Both the position numbers and the translations under genes were made by a program. The notes under the pieces are model-generated. The model searched no databases, had not been told where the DNA came from, and was given only the letters and a program-made list of their open reading frames with translations. Shown one piece after another: positions 1 to 8,754 of a stretch of DNA of 55,248 nucleotides. Position 1 is the stretch's first letter. Every line of letters begins with the position of its first letter. Source of the stretch: JAHBNG01 sp039028975 (GTDB lineage Bacteria; Chloroflexota; Anaerolineae; Caldilineales; Caldilineaceae); assembly GCA_039028975.1 (NCBI GenBank), contig JBCCHB010000113.1:1-55248 (forward strand), in the 5' to 3' direction.

Positions 1-77
1 GCACACGAAACATTTGGACAGAAATACTTGGATGGGTCCATTTTCTTGCTCCCTTTCTTGCTTTTTTAGGGATTAGT

Positions 78-1055
78 TTGACTCGGAAACCCTTTTTTGG
101 CAAATTGGACCCTTTTTCTCGCTTAGATGTATCTATACCCCGGGTCAATAAGCTGCGGGAAAATGGCACCTATCTGCCGATCCTCAAGCGTCAATTTCGC
201 CATAAGGACCCAGCAACAGGCGAGATTATAACGTATCACGTCAATATCAAACCCGCTCGACTGGAAGATAAACAAGGGAATGTCAAAGAATATTATCCAA
301 CCGAGCGTGAGGAATTGGTTGAGGAAGCCTTACGCAAAATCGCCACAGTTACAGAAGGCGGTGTTTATCTGAACAATTGTGCGGGAGTTCAGTTTACCCT
401 ATATCAACTTCGCCGAGAGCTGGAATCCAGAGGGCATTCTATTCATTTAGACAAATTGATCGAGGCCCTGAATATTTGCAGTGAAACCATCTTGGAGGTC
501 AAGTCAGAGACGGGAGACGACGTTCTCAAATCAACCATCTTCCCTGAATTACTCATTACTTCACGCCAGGAATGGCTCAAGCATCCCAAAGATGCCAAAT
601 GTTACGTCCAGTTCAATCGGTTGGTCACATTCAGCATCAACCATCTCACCTATCGGCAATTCGATTATATGACCTTCATGGCCTATCGCAGTCCGCTGGC
701 CCGTTGGCTGCACAAACGGTTATTCCATAAATATGTCTATGCTGATCTGCTCAACTCACACACACTATCGGCTTCAACCATCATTCGAGATAGCGGCCTT
801 GCCAACGCCGCCAGATTGCGTGACAGCTTCATTACGATTGAAAAGGCAATGGACGAGTTAAAGGCAAAAGAAGTCATTGCCAGCTATGATAAAAAGGTAT
901 GCTATGCTGAAAACAATCTCAAGATTACCGATATACAATATGAGATTCGTCCTACCAGGTCCTTTGTTGCCGAGATGAAAGCCGCTAATAAGCGTTGCCA
1001 AGTGATTGAGCAAAAAGCGGCATTACAAGAGCCTGTGCACCCATCAAATAGGTGA
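78..1055 (+). CDS. Iteron-type plasmid replication initiator (Rep)
   Basis: Likely DNA-binding initiator that recognises the iterons directly downstream and opens the origin. The 325-residue protein has no catalytic motif that I recognise. It is rich in Arg/Lys helices (for example YRSPLARWLHKRLFHKYVY near residue 205), which fits the two-winged-helix layout of iteron Rep proteins. The family assignment rests mainly on context: the stop is followed within a few bases by eight iterons and a DnaA box, with primase and parA/RHH genes next. The start is uncertain. The listed start is TTG, no good ribosome site precedes it, and the frame stays open to the window edge, so the true start may lie further left. 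Rep identity is an inference. Confidence 0.65.
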   Translation: MTRKPFFGKLDPFSRLDVSIPRVNKLRENGTYLPILKRQFRHKDPATGEIITYHVNIKPARLEDKQGNVKEYYPTEREELVEEALRKIATVTEGGVYLNNCAGVQFTLYQLRRELESRGHSIHLDKLIEALNICSETILEVKSETGDDVLKSTIFPELLITSRQEWLKHPKDAKCYVQFNRLVTFSINHLTYRQFDYMTFMAYRSPLARWLHKRLFHKYVYADLLNSHTLSASTIIRDSGLANAARLRDSFITIEKAMDELKAKEVIASYDKKVCYAENNLKITDIQYEIRPTRSFVAEMKAANKRCQVIEQKAALQEPVHPSNR

Positions 1056-1281
1056 TTCGGACTCGCGGGAATAGGTGATTTAGACTCGCACCCACCTCAA
1101 AAATAGGTGATTCAGGCTCGCAGCTTGCGAGTTATCCACAGGGCAACAGGTGATTCAGACTCGCACCATAGGTGATTTAGACTCGCACTTCTCCCGAAAA
1201 TAGGTGATTCAGACTCGCAGCTTCGCTCAAAATAGGTGATTTAGACTCGCAGCAACCCGCCAATAGGTGATTCAGACTCGC
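1048..1281. other. Plasmid-type replication origin: eight 19-bp iterons plus DnaA box
   Basis: Eight direct repeats of consensus ATAGGTGATTYAGACTCGC begin at 1048, 1071, 1103, 1146, 1168, 1200, 1232 and 1263. Start-to-start distances are 23, 32, 43, 22, 32, 32 and 31 bp, close to two, three or four helical turns, so all copies face the same side of the helix. A perfect DnaA box, TTATCCACA, lies at 1132-1140 between copies 3 and 4. Copies alternate between GATTC and GATTT forms. The array directly follows the Rep gene, as in iteron-controlled plasmids. The repeats are seen directly; origin function is inferred. Confidence 0.85.
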
Positions 1282-1290
1282 GGCAGCGGC

Positions 1291-1370
1291 GAAAAATTAT
1301 CAAAAAATTCAATAGGTTATGAGAGATTTCTACTTACTAACCTTTCCCTTATATTAACCTTACCTCCCAT
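1291..1370. other. AT-rich stretch next to iterons (possible DNA unwinding element)
   Basis: Immediately after the last iteron the sequence becomes AT-rich, with runs such as AAAAATTATCAAAAAATTC and TTATATTAACC. In iteron origins the unwinding element usually sits on one side of the iteron block. No gene is seen here. Confidence 0.45.
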
Positions 1371-1780
1371 GCGAAAAGTGGTTGTGAGTCTTGTTACTCC
1401 TTCAGCGATAACGCGTCGCCACAGAACTTTTCGGATAAATAATTAACTTTATCCCCTACCCTCCGCTCCCTATCGGTCGCTGCGCCCCATGCCTACGGCA
1501 TGGCCTAAAACAGCATTCGCTAACGCGAATAAAATCATAGGGGGTCTCATTGCCGACCCCCAACCCCCCGCTAGAATATTTGACGAACAACGATATTCAA
1601 TGTAAATCGCACCTGCGGTACAGGCTGGAAAGCCGATGGCCGTGAACAGCGATAACAGGCTCATTGGTTGCGATGAGACCGTTTCGGCAGCTTGGGGATT
1701 GCAGATAGTGATCTCCAAGCTCAAAACGCGTTTATGGCAGAAAGAAAGCCAACAACATCCGCTGATGAAAGGAAAGTCCG
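1371..1780. other. Non-coding stretch with three perfect hairpins
   Basis: No convincing gene. Three consecutive short perfect hairpins are visible: CATGCC/GGCATG (1488-1502, 3-nt loop), ATTCGC/GCGAAT (1515-1530, 4-nt loop) and GGGGGTC/GACCCCC (1540-1561, 8-nt loop). They lie between the iteron origin and the 3' end of the primase gene. They could be single-strand initiation sites for the primase, or terminators; no T-run supports simple terminators. A weak reverse ORF here shows no family resemblance. Confidence 0.5.
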
Positions 1781-2704
1781 CTACCGAGCATGCCCCGCTG
1801 ATTGCTGCTTGGCAACCAGATAGTCGTTAAGATCCTTAGAACCATCATACAGCATCGACTCATCGTAGACGGTAACATCTGGCAAATGTTCTCTGAAATA
1901 CTGCACCATCGCCAACCCAGCCTCGTCCCTGTCCAGATAGAGATGGAGTTGCTCTACTCCCATCTCTCGGATTTTCTGAATCGCCCTATCCTTCATCGAT
2001 ACCGAATTCAGCACAATACAGCCCATCGTCGGAGGATGTCCGGTCAAAACAATGGCCGATAGAAAGTCGGTGAATCCTTCAAAGACAGCCACCGAGGATG
2101 AATCGCCCTGCCCTATTCCTGCGATAGTCGTGATCTCTTTCGCGCCTGTCGTGCCTTTGAAATTAAGCGTGCGCAACTCATATCCGCCAGCGTCATTACC
2201 AAACCCTAGTGCAAAATATGGCTTCCCGCCACGTTCGTAATGCACTTCTTGAACCCAAGGACGGGTAATTTCAACCTCAACCCCTCGCTTCCGCAAGTAT
2301 TCGATAAGCCCTCGATTCTGCAATGGCTGAATCCTGGTGATTTGCAGGTCACTCCCCTCACCGCTGGATTTTTCAGCTAGCGAAGAATCGATGTCGAACG
2401 GCTTTGGCGCAACATCTCTTTGCACATCCCTTACAGGCTGTGCCATCAGGCCTTCGATGCGACGCAATGCGCCCCGTACACCCGTCTGATCGTACAGCAT
2501 GACGAAATCCAGAATATTGCCCCCCTGCCCTGCACCGTGGTCAAACCACGCTTTTCCATCTTTCGAGAGCTTGAACGAGGCTTCCGTCTCTTCTCGAAAC
2601 GGACTGAGATACCATAATTCACCTTTGCGTTCTTTGACCGGATGATGGCCGAGCCGTCCCAGCAACGCCTCAAGATGAATCTGTTTTGCTTGGTTGGCCT
2701 GCAT
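1781..2704 (-). CDS. Toprim-domain primase-like protein
   Basis: Probable plasmid/mobile-element primase that makes primers for origin replication. The 307-residue protein has an N-terminal domain resembling the CHC2 primase zinc-binding fold (YLSPFREETEASFKL at 32-46, then DHGAGQGGNILDFV at 55-68) but without zinc-ligand cysteines. A C-terminal Toprim domain follows, with Glu in FEGFTDF (E209) and the DRDEAG motif (D258, D260), plus a KDLND tail typical of primases. The ATG at 2704 is chosen over the upstream in-frame ATG (2821) because conserved sequence starts there, GGGAAAGAG precedes it, and the longer form would run through the palindromic site. It is divergent from parA, so both promoters should lie in 2705-2894. 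Confidence 0.8.
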   Translation of the reverse strand: MQANQAKQIHLEALLGRLGHHPVKERKGELWYLSPFREETEASFKLSKDGKAWFDHGAGQGGNILDFVMLYDQTGVRGALRRIEGLMAQPVRDVQRDVAPKPFDIDSSLAEKSSGEGSDLQITRIQPLQNRGLIEYLRKRGVEVEITRPWVQEVHYERGGKPYFALGFGNDAGGYELRTLNFKGTTGAKEITTIAGIGQGDSSSVAVFEGFTDFLSAIVLTGHPPTMGCIVLNSVSMKDRAIQKIREMGVEQLHLYLDRDEAGLAMVQYFREHLPDVTVYDESMLYDGSKDLNDYLVAKQQSAGHAR

Positions 2705-2795
2705 TTCTCTTTCCCTATGCCATAACTTATAACAACAACGGTGAGAAAGAGATAGCGGAGAGGTATGGTCACGAAAAAGATTGCAGCCTGTAGGT

Positions 2796-2870
2796 TGGTG
2801 TGGTACCACACCATACCACATGGCACTACATCACACGGGGCCATCCCGCACCATGCTAGGCCATGTGGTA
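2796..2870. promoter_or_regulatory. Palindromic partition site/operator between primase and parA
   Basis: A perfect 18-bp palindrome, TGGTGTGGTACCACACCA, occupies 2796-2813. A second inverted pair follows directly: TACCACATGGC (2814-2824) and GCCATGTGGTA (2860-2870). The heptamer TGTGGTA/TACCACA thus occurs four times within 75 bp. Position upstream of a ParA/RHH pair and within the divergent promoter region suggests a binding site for the RHH protein, acting as parS-like centromere and/or operator. The repeats are seen directly; the role is inferred. Confidence 0.6.
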
Positions 2871-2894
2871 CAACCAACGACAACAGAGGTTACC

Positions 2895-3542
2895 ATGATC
2901 ATTCTAATTGGCAGCGAAAAGGGAGGTACGGGCAAAACCACGCTGACGACCAACTTGGCCGCTTATCATATCCGGCAAGGCAAAGAGACGCTGCTCGTCG
3001 ATACCGATAAGCAGGGGAGTGCCAGCGCCTGGGCCGCAACCAGAGACGCCACGGATTTGCCGCACATGCCTTGCATCCAGAAATTCGGGAAATCGCTCAC
3101 CACCGAATTGCAGGGCCTTGCTGAGAAATATGATGACGTGATTGTAGATGCTGGAGGACGTGATAGCGTAGAGTTACGTGCCGGTCTGCTGGCTGCGGAC
3201 CAAGTCTATATTCCGCTGGTGCCATCCCAGATCGATGTGTGGACGCTGGGCCTCATGAAAAAGCTAATTGAGGAGAGCCAGCTATTCAACCCGTCCCTAA
3301 AGCCTTACTTCGTCATCAGCCGAGCCTCAACTAATCCGTCAGTCACAGAGACCGATGAAGTCAAAGAGGCCATCAGCCATATTGAGGATATTCCGCTCTG
3401 CCAGAGCATCATTAAAGAGCGCATCGCTTATCGCAAAGCACCCCGCAACGGCATGGGCATCAGCGAATTACAGCCGCCCGAAAAAGACCCCAAAGCCATC
3501 AGCGAACTAACCGCCCTTTACGAGGAGATATTCAATGGCTGA
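2895..3542 (+). CDS. parA: ParA-type partition ATPase
   Basis: Walker-type ATPase that segregates low-copy replicons together with a DNA-binding partner. The 215-residue protein has a deviant Walker A (KGGTGKTT, residues 9-16), the VDTDKQGS segment, Walker B in VIVDAGGRDS, and the VPSQIDVWTL segment seen in small plasmid ParA proteins. It lacks the N-terminal helix-turn-helix of type Ia ParA, so it fits type Ib. The ATG at 2895 is preferred because AGAGG lies 6 bp upstream and the protein then starts with the conserved first beta strand; a longer in-frame form would read through the palindromic site. Its stop overlaps the next start (ATGGCTGA), so the two genes are translationally coupled. 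Confidence 0.88.
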   Translation: MIILIGSEKGGTGKTTLTTNLAAYHIRQGKETLLVDTDKQGSASAWAATRDATDLPHMPCIQKFGKSLTTELQGLAEKYDDVIVDAGGRDSVELRAGLLAADQVYIPLVPSQIDVWTLGLMKKLIEESQLFNPSLKPYFVISRASTNPSVTETDEVKEAISHIEDIPLCQSIIKERIAYRKAPRNGMGISELQPPEKDPKAISELTALYEEIFNG

Positions 3543-3846
3543 GAAATCCAAGATGAGCTTAACGCCGCCACAGAAAGCAACCACCAGCACCGCTGAAGCC
3601 TTTGTCGAGCGGGCAGGGGAGGTGGCTCAAGAACCGTCACTGTCTCCCGAGTCCGCCTATCCGTGGGAGCAGGCCCACGTGCGGGAGGATGTCAGTAAGT
3701 CGGTTAATCTGCGCCTGCCTGAACCCTATCATTTGAAGCTACAATTTCTGTCCGAGAAGACACATAAGAGCCAGCAGGTGATTCTGAGAGAGGTGGTGCT
3801 GCCGGAGATTGATCGGCAAGTTGATGGGATTGTGGAGGGGAGGTAG
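3535..3846 (+). CDS. Ribbon-helix-helix partition protein (ParG-like partner of ParA)
   Basis: Likely centromere-binding partner and autorepressor of the ParA operon. The 103-residue protein has a polar, probably flexible N-terminal half and a C-terminal ribbon-helix-helix-like region. The strand VNLRLPEPY (residues 57-65) is followed by two helices (HLKLQFLSEKT, then SQQVILREVVLPEIDRQVDG). Length and layout match ParG-type proteins of type Ib partition systems. It starts inside the last codons of parA. Part of the gene is duplicated and broken about 5 kb downstream (8605-8745). Family membership is inferred from layout and from the parA partner. Confidence 0.75.
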   Translation: MAEKSKMSLTPPQKATTSTAEAFVERAGEVAQEPSLSPESAYPWEQAHVREDVSKSVNLRLPEPYHLKLQFLSEKTHKSQQVILREVVLPEIDRQVDGIVEGR

Positions 3847-3883
3847 TCAATCATTAAGCCAATCGTTTCTGGATTGAACATGT

Positions 3884-6800
3884 TCACGGTTCAATAAGTT
3901 TCAAAAAATGAACCTGGCCCAAACCATCTCCCAGAACAACCGTTCTATCATCTGCTTGAACACATGAAGCTATAGCACCATCCGTAGTAAATTGAGTAAT
4001 TTTCTTACCATTTGCCCAATTCCATATAATGAGCCAATTTCCACCCGAGGTGGCGAAGTAATTCGGCCATTTTGTCATAATCATATGTTGTATAGGCGTA
4101 ATATGCTCATCCAGTGAATACAACATCACACCACTATTAATATCCCAAACTTTTACAGTATGATCTCTGCTGGAACTATTGATATTGCTTGATGAGATGA
4201 GCTGACCATCAGGAGTTAGTAATAAGTTCGATACCCCGGCAGTGTGTCCTTCAAGCGAGTGTAGTAACACACCCTGCTTTATGTTCCATACTTTTATACT
4301 ATAATCAGTAGGCCGATTACTGCTATTTCCTATGAAGTCATCATCGCAACTGCAAGAAGAAACGAGATGTCCATCGGGTGTTAACAACAAATTGTTTACA
4401 TCCCCTTTATGTCCCTCCAGTGAGTGTAGTAACACTCCTTTATTTATATCCCATACCTTTATACTAAAGTCGCTGTTCCCATAGCTACTACATGAGGAGA
4501 TAAGCTGATTATCGGGTGCCAGCAAGAGGTTCGATACACCATATGTATGGGCCTCGAATGAGTGGAGTAATATACCCATTTCTATGTCCCATACCTTTAT
4601 GCTATGATCGTCACTGTAGTCTTCATTACTGCAAGAAGAGATAAGTCGACCCGTGGGCGTGAGCAATAGATTGGATACACCTTCCGTATGACCTTCAAGT
4701 GAGTGTAATTCTGCACCTTCCTCTATGTCCCATACCTTTATACTACAATCACCACTCTCACTGCCGCAGGAGGAAATAAGTCGACCCGTGGGCGTGAGTA
4801 ATAGATTGGATACACCTTCCGTATGACCTTCAAGTGAGTGTAATTCTGCACCTTCCTCTATGTCCCATACCTTTATACTACAATCATCACTCTCACTGCC
4901 GCAGGAGGAAATAAGTCGACCCGTGGGCGTGAGTAATAGATTGGATACACCATCGGTGTGACCCTCAAGCCAGTCAAACTCTATACCTTCCTCTATGTCC
5001 CATACCTTTATTAAATCATCTCTGTCGCACGAGGAAATAAGTTGCCTATTGAACCTCAACAAGATGCTTGATACTGTACTGGGATGGCCCCTTAGCGAAT
5101 GCAGAGCCTCACCTTGCTTGATGTCCCATACCTTTATATCATAATCTTTGTTAGAATATCCAGTACAATATGAGATGAGTAATCTGTTAGGCAAAAGCAA
5201 AAGATTGGATACTTTATTAGTATGCCCCTTGAAACGCGACGCTCCCACTTCCCTTTTTATATCCCACACCTTTATACTATAATCACTTTCACCATGCCAT
5301 CCACATGATGAAATGAGCCGATCATTATGTGCTAACAATAAGTTGGATGGGCTTTCAGAATGCCCTTCCAGCGATTCCAATTCTACACCTTCCTCTATAT
5401 CCCATATCTTTATGCTATTATCTATACTGAGTAAACCTTCACAGGATGAGATGAGCCGAGTATCGGAGGTCAACAATAGGTTGGTTACGGGTGCGTTATG
5501 CCCGTGAAGTGATTCTAGTTCTATACCCTCATCTATATCCCACACCTTAATAGTAAAATCACGGCTACCAATACCACCACAAGATGAGACGAGTTGGCCA
5601 TCGGCAGTTAACAATAGATTCGATACTCCAGCCCCATGCCCTACGAGTGAATGTAGTAATACACCCTTATCTATATCCCACACTTTTATACTATAGTCGC
5701 TACCATGATATTTATATTTATCGCAGGATGAGACGAGTCGGCCATCGGCGGTTAACAATAGATTCGATACTCCAGCCCCATGCCCTACGAGTAAATGTAG
5801 TAATACACCCTTATCTATATCCCACACTTTTATGCTGTGGTCAAAGAGTCCAACAGCACCACCAAGTTCGTTATGGCCACAAGAGGATATGAGTCGGCCA
5901 TCTGGGGTTAATAATAGGTTTGATACTCCAGATATATGACCCTCAAGTGAGTGCAATAATATACCCTTCTCTGTATCCCATATCTTTATGCTATTATCAC
6001 TGGCTTCATTACCACCGGAAAAGGATATGAGTCGACCATCGGGGGTTAATAGTAGATTCGATGCTCCGGAGACATGACCTTCAAGTGAGTGCAATAATAT
6101 ACCCTTCTCTGTATCCCATATCTTTATACTACTATCACTGGCTTTATTGCCACTGCAAGAGGATATGAGTTGGCCATCTGGGGTTAATAGTAGATTCGAT
6201 GCTCCAGCGATATGACCTTCTAGAGAGTGCAATAATGCCCCCTTCTCTGTATCCCATATCTTTATGCTATTATCACCACTATATTTATCACCACAAGAGG
6301 ATATGAGTTGGTTATCGGGGGTTAATAATAGGTTTGATACTCCAGATATATGACCCTCAAGTGAGTGCAATAATGCCCCCTTCTCTGTATCCCATATCTT
6401 TATGCTATTATCACTGGCTTCATTACCACCAGAAGAGGATATGAGTCGGCCATCAAAGAGCAGTAATAGATTTGACACTCCTTTAGTGTGACCGATTAAT
6501 GAATATAATAGACTTCCACCTGGACTCATTAAAGCGGATGATTGCGACTTCAACCATGCAACTCGGCTTTGTGCTGTTGCTTCTTCAATAAGAGGCCTCC
6601 ACTGGTTCCCCATATGGACTAACCGTCCGTACAGCTGACTCGCCAGTTGATTCTTATCCTGTGCAAGTACGTTCAGAGACATTTGCAACGAATGTTTCAG
6701 CAAACTAAACTGTGAATGGGGCAGGATGTCTCGCCGCAAATCGAAATCATTAAGTAGGCTTATAGTGTCAGTTGTCTGCAGCTTTGCATCGAGCCAACTG

Positions 6801-8308
6801 TACTTAAGCAATAAATATTCAAGCGTCCTCAACTGTTGCGCTTCTCGTAAGTGCCATAGTAAATTCTGGTAGATATAGCCATCATCTGACAACAACCACC
6901 ATTCTCCATTACAGAGATTCCTGTAACTATTCAGAAAAGCCTCCTGCCAACACTGATATTGCTCTGGCCGAGCCTGTCCTATCAGATACTCTCGAAAGAC
7001 ATCATGAACCAGAATTGTCTGTACTTTGGCGTCAAAATTCAACACTAGAGACAGATCTGCAAGGCGTCGGCATAAGCGTTCAGCCATTCTTGCTGATGCA
7101 CAGCCATCATATTGCCACAAATTCACAAGTGTGGCTACAGGAATCAGAGTATCTTTAGGGAAGATTGCTAGTTTGGAAAAACAGTTAGCTTCATTAACCT
7201 GAGCGTTCCCATATTGAATATCAGGTTTAAGATGTTTTAAACTAACACTCATACTAGCAGCAACTGCTTGGTTTCGATCAATAGGGTCATTAATGTCAAA
7301 TGATGTAAGTCCAAACTCATCCAGTTCGTCACCCACAGCGGTTATAGCATCCACCAAGGTTATATTATAGTACCTAACATCTTCAAAAAGGCGACGATTA
7401 ACCAACCTCAATAGTAAAGGCCATTCACCGAGTCGACGAGCTAAGCTAGAAAGGGCGCTGTCATTTTGGTGTTCTAAACCTGCCCCAAGCAATTCAGTAG
7501 CTTCCTTAATCTGCATTGCATCTAGACGAACAACTTTCGCTTCTTTTGGAATCAAACTAGCGACTCTAGTTGTCACTAAACAAGCACATTGAGTACCGTA
7601 CTCGATAAATGGTCTTAGATGTGCTTCATTCCACACATCATCTACCACAATTAGGCAGCGTAGCCGTGTCAAGACATTCCTCATCTGTACAGTTGCATCA
7701 TGTTGATCTACAAATCGGCCATTTTTTCCTGTTAATGCTTTATAGAACTTGTCTAAGTCTCGAAGGACGTTTGTTTTATCCTCGCCAACGGATGTCCACA
7801 AAATGCCATCAGGGAATGCTGCCTGAATACGTTCATCGTGACATATTGCTTGAGCCAGAGTTGTTTTGCCAAAGCCACCCGCCCCTCGAATGGTGGCGGT
7901 AATGGCGACAGGCTGGTCATGATCGGAGAGAAGATAGTCGATAAGTTCGTTGTATTCGGTTGGGCGTTGCACGAAGTCATCAGGCGGGGCTAGCGCCATC
8001 ATGGGGGAATCATATCGCCTAGATGAAGGCTCTGGAAAAGTCCAACTCTGGCTGTCGGCATGGAGTTTCGCAAGTATAGCGTTTCCCTTGTTACCCGCAT
8101 GGGCCTCTCGAATCAATTCCTGCACGCGGCCTTCCGCCTCGACCCACTCAACCAGATCATGTACCACTTGTCTTAAATTGCCGTCGCGTACAACCATTTC
8201 CAAATCCAAGTCCAGACGCGTCCGCACCATAATGGAAAGAGAAGATCGGCTGTAGGCATCCAGCAACGCACCTGCAATCGCTGCCACTTGTGAATTTTTA
8301 AGATACAT
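3884..8308 (-). CDS. EAD1-NB-ARC-WD40 NLR-like conflict/defence protein
   Basis: A 1474-residue STAND NTPase, probably a bacterial NLR-like sensor of infection or stress. Residues 1-85 resemble the effector-associated domain EAD1, an adaptor that recruits a separate effector. The NB-ARC core has Walker A GAGGFGKTT (142-150), Walker B CLIVVDDVW (218-226), the LVTTR sensor (244-248), a GxP-type motif GEWPLLL (294-300) and an MHD-like VHD in ILVHDVFREYL. From about residue 605 to the end there are roughly 19 WD40 repeats with a very regular core (SIKVWDI...LHSLEGH...VSNLLLTPDGRLISSC). No effector domain is fused. It is encoded opposite to the partition genes, between the RHH gene and its broken copy, so it looks like cargo of the integrated element. 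The start has no strong ribosome site. EAD1 is assigned by pattern. Confidence 0.85.
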   Translation of the reverse strand: MYLKNSQVAAIAGALLDAYSRSSLSIMVRTRLDLDLEMVVRDGNLRQVVHDLVEWVEAEGRVQELIREAHAGNKGNAILAKLHADSQSWTFPEPSSRRYDSPMMALAPPDDFVQRPTEYNELIDYLLSDHDQPVAITATIRGAGGFGKTTLAQAICHDERIQAAFPDGILWTSVGEDKTNVLRDLDKFYKALTGKNGRFVDQHDATVQMRNVLTRLRCLIVVDDVWNEAHLRPFIEYGTQCACLVTTRVASLIPKEAKVVRLDAMQIKEATELLGAGLEHQNDSALSSLARRLGEWPLLLRLVNRRLFEDVRYYNITLVDAITAVGDELDEFGLTSFDINDPIDRNQAVAASMSVSLKHLKPDIQYGNAQVNEANCFSKLAIFPKDTLIPVATLVNLWQYDGCASARMAERLCRRLADLSLVLNFDAKVQTILVHDVFREYLIGQARPEQYQCWQEAFLNSYRNLCNGEWWLLSDDGYIYQNLLWHLREAQQLRTLEYLLLKYSWLDAKLQTTDTISLLNDFDLRRDILPHSQFSLLKHSLQMSLNVLAQDKNQLASQLYGRLVHMGNQWRPLIEEATAQSRVAWLKSQSSALMSPGGSLLYSLIGHTKGVSNLLLLFDGRLISSSGGNEASDNSIKIWDTEKGALLHSLEGHISGVSNLLLTPDNQLISSCGDKYSGDNSIKIWDTEKGALLHSLEGHIAGASNLLLTPDGQLISSCSGNKASDSSIKIWDTEKGILLHSLEGHVSGASNLLLTPDGRLISFSGGNEASDNSIKIWDTEKGILLHSLEGHISGVSNLLLTPDGRLISSCGHNELGGAVGLFDHSIKVWDIDKGVLLHLLVGHGAGVSNLLLTADGRLVSSCDKYKYHGSDYSIKVWDIDKGVLLHSLVGHGAGVSNLLLTADGQLVSSCGGIGSRDFTIKVWDIDEGIELESLHGHNAPVTNLLLTSDTRLISSCEGLLSIDNSIKIWDIEEGVELESLEGHSESPSNLLLAHNDRLISSCGWHGESDYSIKVWDIKREVGASRFKGHTNKVSNLLLLPNRLLISYCTGYSNKDYDIKVWDIKQGEALHSLRGHPSTVSSILLRFNRQLISSCDRDDLIKVWDIEEGIEFDWLEGHTDGVSNLLLTPTGRLISSCGSESDDCSIKVWDIEEGAELHSLEGHTEGVSNLLLTPTGRLISSCGSESGDCSIKVWDIEEGAELHSLEGHTEGVSNLLLTPTGRLISSCSNEDYSDDHSIKVWDIEMGILLHSFEAHTYGVSNLLLAPDNQLISSCSSYGNSDFSIKVWDINKGVLLHSLEGHKGDVNNLLLTPDGHLVSSCSCDDDFIGNSSNRPTDYSIKVWNIKQGVLLHSLEGHTAGVSNLLLTPDGQLISSSNINSSSRDHTVKVWDINSGVMLYSLDEHITPIQHMIMTKWPNYFATSGGNWLIIWNWANGKKITQFTTDGAIASCVQADDRTVVLGDGLGQVHFLKLIEP
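4630..4970. repeat. Near-identical WD40-encoding units
   Basis: Within the NLR gene, consecutive units coding for GVSNLLLTPTGRLISSC and SIKVWDIEEGAELHSLEGHTE are almost identical at DNA level; the 4669-4790 and 4790-4910 blocks differ by only a few bases. A second homogenised block lies at 5890-6460 (the IKIWDTEKG blades). Such identity, including silent sites, indicates recent duplication or gene conversion among blades. Confidence 0.8.
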
Positions 8309-8604
8309 AGGCCAGTCCAGGAGTCAATAGGAGAATCGGTTAAGTTTGTGTAAATTTTATCGCAGATTTGGGGAATTGTGTAGTGGGGGAGCGTGCGGAG
8401 GTTTATTGCCTTCTATGGCTGTCATTTGCGCTGCACTTCAGGTTATGAAGGCTGTTGAGATTGTGCTAGCTAGTTCAACGTCGGAAGCAGAAATCGCACA
8501 GTGGCTCAACGTGCGAATGTAGAATTACACAATTGAGTAGCTGTGCGATTGTTTTTGTTTGCAAGCAGATAGATTAATTTCCCTCGATGCTTCACCGCTA
8601 ACCG
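8309..8604. other. Intergenic region upstream of NLR gene
   Basis: No supported gene in about 300 bp. It must contain the promoter of the leftward NLR gene, but no clear -35/-10 pair is evident. A 25-codon reading frame from an ATG near 8445 (ending WLNVRM) is too short to call. Confidence 0.4.
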
Positions 8605-8745
8605 TACAGAGCTAGACTATCCGTGGGAGCAACCCCATGTGCAGGCCGATGTCAATAAGTTCATCAACTGGTACCTGCCATAAATCTATCATTTGAAGTT
8701 GCAATTTCTGTCCGAGAAGACGCATGAGGGCCAGCAGGTGATGGC
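8605..8745 (+). pseudogene. Broken partial copy of the RHH partition gene
   Basis: This stretch aligns with 3650-3786 of the intact RHH gene, sharing runs such as CTATCCGTGGGAGCA, TATCATTTGAAG and CAATTTCTGTCCGAGAAGAC. Where the functional gene reads Leu-Pro-Glu-Pro, this copy has an in-frame TAA (CTG CCA TAA). It keeps only the middle of the gene and has no parA in front. It marks a duplicated partition module, or the other edge of the integrated element, after decay. Confidence 0.8.
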
Positions 8746-8754
8746 CAAGTTTTT

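Noticed and set aside
1470..1724. 84-codon reverse frame in the origin region
   Set aside because: It runs through the three hairpins, has no ribosome site and no family resemblance.
3884..8308. Regularly spaced repeats that might look like a CRISPR array
   Set aside because: The period is in frame with WD40 blades and the DNA is fully coding; no short repeat/unique spacer pattern.
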